DNA of 64,000 bases, taken from positions 1-64,000 of the forward strand of contig CAINRC010000001.1 of NCBI GenBank assembly GCA_903852495.1. The letters run 5' to 3'. Source of the stretch: an uncultured Geobacteraceae bacterium (lineage in GTDB: Bacteria; Desulfobacterota; Desulfuromonadia; Geobacterales; Pseudopelobacteraceae). Under the pieces are notes generated by a model, which made no database searches, was not told where the DNA came from, and was given only the letters and a program-made list of their open reading frames with translations. A program made the translations under genes and the position numbers. Below, one piece after another: positions 61,398 to 64,000 of this stretch. Numbering within the stretch: position 1 is the first letter of the stretch; each line of letters opens with the position of its first letter.

Positions 61398-61819
61398 AGC
61401 TGCTGCTCCTTCTGCTGCATTTTTTGTGCTTCCGCCTCACCGCTCCGTTCATGGTCATAGCCGCATAAATGAAGAATCCCGTGCAGCAGGAGAAACGACA
61501 GACGCTCAAAAAAGTGCGTCCCGCTATCTTCAGCCTCACGGGCTGTGGTATCGGCAGAAATAAGCACATCACCCAGCGAATAGGGATTAACGCCGCCGCA
61601 GTCCCCCTCCTGCAGGGAAAACGAGATTACATTGGTCGGGCGGTCTTTGCCGAGATAGTCGCGATTGACTGTCCGAATGGTCCGGTCACCAACGATGGAA
61701 ACGGAAAGCTCCGTTTCCTCAGGACATCCCAAGGCGTTTAAGATTCTCGCCGCCACCTTTTTGAGGTCCCGGCTTTTGAAGTGGTGGCGCCTCTGGCGGT
61801 TGCTCAACAGTATCGTCAT
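61349..61819 (-). CDS. ybeY: Endoribonuclease YbeY
   Basis: A 156-residue protein with the zinc motif HGILHLCGYDHERSGEAE and VNRDYLGKDRPTNVISFSL. YbeY is involved in 16S rRNA 3' maturation and ribosome quality control. The ATG at 61817-61819 has GGGAG upstream. The gene starts 101 bp inside the 3' end of the HD-domain gene, and its own end overlaps the kinase-phosphatase gene. Confidence 0.95.
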   Translation of the reverse strand: MTILLSNRQRRHHFKSRDLKKVAARILNALGCPEETELSVSIVGDRTIRTVNRDYLGKDRPTNVISFSLQEGDCGGVNPYSLGDVLISADTTAREAEDSGTHFFERLSFLLLHGILHLCGYDHERSGEAEAQKMQQKEQQLFRILKKEGLLNPSGL

Positions 61820-64000
61820 GCTGCACTGCTCCCTGCTGGATTGTGGCCGCATCACGGGATTCCGACCTTCTGGAGCGGTCTCCCCCCTTGTACGCAGGCT
61901 CAGGATATTTAATCCGGTGATGAAATATGCCGTTGAGAATAACGGTAAAACTCCGGGCAATTTCGTGGAGATTTTTGAGAGTCAATTCGCACTCATCCAG
62001 TTGACCATCGATAAAAACGTTGTTGATCAGTTTCTGGACCAGCCCCTGAATTCGGTCCGGCGTGGGGTCTTCAAGAGTACGGGACGCCGCTTCCACACAA
62101 TCTGCCAGCATGACAATTCCCGCCTCGCGCGTCTGCGGCTTGGGGCCGGGATATCGGAATTCTTTTTCTTCGACCGTTTGCCCCGACACGAGGGCCTGGC
62201 TCTTGGCGCGTTCATAAAAAAATCTGATCAGCCCGGTACCGTGGTGCTGGCGGATAATGTCGATGATCGGCTGTCCCAGCCTGCTTTCTCGAGCCAGTTC
62301 AGCTCCGTCTTTAATATGGGAGATGAGGATCAGAGCACTCATGCTCGGCATGAGCTTATCGTGGCGATTTTCTTCGCCACCCTGATTTTCAATAAAATAG
62401 TGCGGCTTGGCGGCTTTGCCGATGTCGTGGTAATAGGCCGCAACCCGCGCCAGGAGAGGATTTGCCCCGATGGATTCGGCCGCCGCCTCCACCAGATTGC
62501 CGACGATAATGCTGTGATGATATGTACCGGGCGCTTTGACCATAAGCTCCCGGAGCACCGGGGAGTTGAGATTGGCAAGCTCCAGCAGTTTGATGTCGGT
62601 TGTGTACTGAAAGAGCGTTTCGATCAGCGGAATGAAGCTCGATACGAAGCCGGCACTGATGAATCCGCTCAGGACAGCAAAGAAGGCGACGAACAGGGTT
62701 TGTGTCGTAAACAGGGTGTTGTTGAATGTCTGGAACGATAGTGCCAACGCCAGGTTGACAACAGAGATTTTGAAGCCGGCTGAATAGACCGTACCGCGAC
62801 TGGTGCAGTGACGGACACCATGCGCACCGACGATGCTCCCCAGCAGGGAATAGATAACCACCAGCATATTATTTTCAAACATAATGCCGAGCAGCGGCGC
62901 CAGGATGGCGCAATACACCAGCGCGACCTCGGAGTTGATGAAAATTCTGACAATCATCGCTCCGGCGGCAAAGGGGAACAGGTAAAAATAGCTGGACGCA
63001 TCAACCGACGGGAACACTGAACCGATGTTATGGGTGATCAGGAGAGCCGTTTTAAAGCAGATGAAGCTTAAGGTAATCAGCAGGGAAATGATCAGGACAT
63101 CTTTGTTGGTCGGGTTGAACTTGCGAATATTCTTGCAGGCAAAGCGATAGGGGAAATAAAACAGAACCAGAATCAGTGAAAAAGTTCCGACAGCGGTGAA
63201 CAGGCGGTTACCGCCATGCTGATTGCCGAAGATCGCCTGCAGTTTGTGGGACTGCTCCGGGGTGATCCGTTCACCAACCCGCACTACCATCTCCCCCTTC
63301 TGAAGCTTGAAAAGCACCGGACGTATGGTCTCCATGGCGTTCCGCGAACGAACCTCAGATGCTTCGCGGTTAAAGAACAGGTTCGGCAGCAGGATTCTGG
63401 CGAGAACAGCTGATATACGGGCATTGTCTGAAGCGGCCCCGACCCCCTTAAAACTCCAGCCGGCGACGATTTTCCGGGCCTCGGCAATCTCGGTCACCGC
63501 CGTGGTTACACTGCCCCCCTCAATCGGTCGGCCATTGTTATCAGTTATTTCAAGGCCGCGTCGGGTATCGGTCTGGAAAACTTTCCCGTCGAGAACAATT
63601 TTTCGTTGATACAGTTCGTTCAGCTGCTCAATAAAACCTGCCAGAAAGGCCTTGTCCGACTTGATCCGGATCAGTGCCTGAATTTCCGTTTCGCTCAGGT
63701 CTGTGTCCAGCACCGGCATTAACTCCGCACGCCATTGGGCTATGCTTTTGTCGGCATCTCCGCCACTGCCCGGATGTACCGCCGCAAGGGCATGCAAAAA
63801 CTTGTCACTGAGGGCTCCCGCAACCTGATCACTCAGGTTGTACACAACGGGGGCACTGTTGGCAGCATCTTTGCGGCGCTGTTCCGTCAGCGCCTTGTCC
63901 TCCACAAGCAGATCCTGGGTCACACGGATATCGGATGCGGCAATATCGCCGACTTTATAGGCAAGGCTTGAAGTATGCTGGGTGGGGAGAATTGCGAATG
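61719..64000 (-). CDS. 7TM-HD family phosphodiesterase, PgpH-like (5' end beyond window)
   Basis: The frame is open to base 64000, so the N terminus is missing; about 760 residues are visible. An extracytoplasmic 7TMR-HDED domain (VGDIAASDIRVTQDLLVEDKALTEQRR onward) is followed by about seven helices and a cytoplasmic HD domain (GTYHHSIIVGNLVEAAAESIGA, YYHDIGKAAKPHYFIENQ, LISHIKDGAELA, IRQHHGTGLIRFF). PgpH-type enzymes degrade c-di-AMP. The long C-terminal tail after the HD domain overlaps ybeY and looks unstructured. Confidence 0.93.
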   Translation of the reverse strand, partial: FAILPTQHTSSLAYKVGDIAASDIRVTQDLLVEDKALTEQRRKDAANSAPVVYNLSDQVAGALSDKFLHALAAVHPGSGGDADKSIAQWRAELMPVLDTDLSETEIQALIRIKSDKAFLAGFIEQLNELYQRKIVLDGKVFQTDTRRGLEITDNNGRPIEGGSVTTAVTEIAEARKIVAGWSFKGVGAASDNARISAVLARILLPNLFFNREASEVRSRNAMETIRPVLFKLQKGEMVVRVGERITPEQSHKLQAIFGNQHGGNRLFTAVGTFSLILVLFYFPYRFACKNIRKFNPTNKDVLIISLLITLSFICFKTALLITHNIGSVFPSVDASSYFYLFPFAAGAMIVRIFINSEVALVYCAILAPLLGIMFENNMLVVIYSLLGSIVGAHGVRHCTSRGTVYSAGFKISVVNLALALSFQTFNNTLFTTQTLFVAFFAVLSGFISAGFVSSFIPLIETLFQYTTDIKLLELANLNSPVLRELMVKAPGTYHHSIIVGNLVEAAAESIGANPLLARVAAYYHDIGKAAKPHYFIENQGGEENRHDKLMPSMSALILISHIKDGAELARESRLGQPIIDIIRQHHGTGLIRFFYERAKSQALVSGQTVEEKEFRYPGPKPQTREAGIVMLADCVEAASRTLEDPTPDRIQGLVQKLINNVFIDGQLDECELTLKNLHEIARSFTVILNGIFHHRIKYPEPAYKGGDRSRRSESRDAATIQQGAVQHDDTVEQPPEAPPLQKPGPQKGGGENLKRLGMS

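Noticed and set aside
61665-62741. 358-residue open frame on the plus strand
   Set aside because: It is antisense to the HD domain of the PgpH-like gene and to ybeY, and has no recognisable motif or ribosome-binding site.
1-64000. CRISPR arrays, rRNA genes or a replication origin
   Set aside because: No regularly spaced repeats, no rRNA signature stretches and no cluster of DnaA boxes with dnaA or dnaN were seen.

Overview
The window looks like chromosomal DNA from a Desulfuromonadales/Geobacterales-type bacterium. The basis is a PpcA-like triheme cytochrome c7, an EtfAB-linked membrane Fe-S oxidoreductase, a four-subunit 2-oxoacid:ferredoxin oxidoreductase, a B12-dependent fused acyl-CoA mutase (IcmF) and moderately high GC with tight operons. 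The genus is inference. No rRNA, CRISPR array or intact insertion sequence was seen.

Layout. 1-4.2 kb: a CheB-CheR signalling protein running off the left edge, an orphan FemAB-like protein, a PilZ protein behind a sigma-54-type promoter, a formate/nitrite channel, and a tRNA-Gln with an integrase remnant beside it. 4.2-28.3 kb: a large catabolic block, nearly all on the minus strand. It holds a 2-oxoacid:ferredoxin oxidoreductase; a long operon with thiolase, 3-hydroxyacyl-CoA dehydrogenase, crotonase, acyl-CoA dehydrogenase, EtfAB:quinone oxidoreductase, EtfBA, a racemase-like protein, a second acyl-CoA dehydrogenase and a two-subunit CoA-transferase; a DUF6125-IcmF-nitroreductase-M24 peptidase operon; and a DUF485-ActP carboxylate symporter operon. 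Three of these operons begin with nearly identical promoters overlapped by the same imperfect dyad, TTGAC-N6-GTAAA. A MerR-family (LiuR-like) regulator gene sits beside the last one. The simplest reading is a regulon for uptake and oxidation of short-chain and branched-chain acyl-CoAs. IcmF would convert isobutyryl-CoA to butyryl-CoA, beta-oxidation would carry it to acetyl-CoA, and electrons would pass through Etf to the quinone pool.

28.4-45.8 kb: a selenium operon (selD-yedF-mnmH/selU), a branched-chain amino acid-type ABC transporter containing a permease-ATPase fusion and interrupted by a MITE-like element, an MFS transporter, the cytochrome c7, a DRTGG/P-loop protein with a NUDIX hydrolase, a ParDE-like toxin-antitoxin pair, and a soluble MgtE-like sensor with an NRAMP-family transporter behind a structured, terminator-like leader.

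45.9-64 kb: housekeeping genes on the minus strand (HIT, tlyA, pyrE, purF, purQ, recQ, purL, mscS, purB, an MBL-fold hydrolase, DUF503, asnS, a diacylglycerol kinase-PAP2 fusion, ybeY and a 7TM-HD phosphodiesterase cut by the right edge). A second toxin-antitoxin pair lies between recQ and purL. The most unusual items are the shared MerR-type operators, the leader before the mgtE-like gene, the kinase-phosphatase fusion that seems to lack a normal start codon, and the MITE-like insertion inside the ABC operon.
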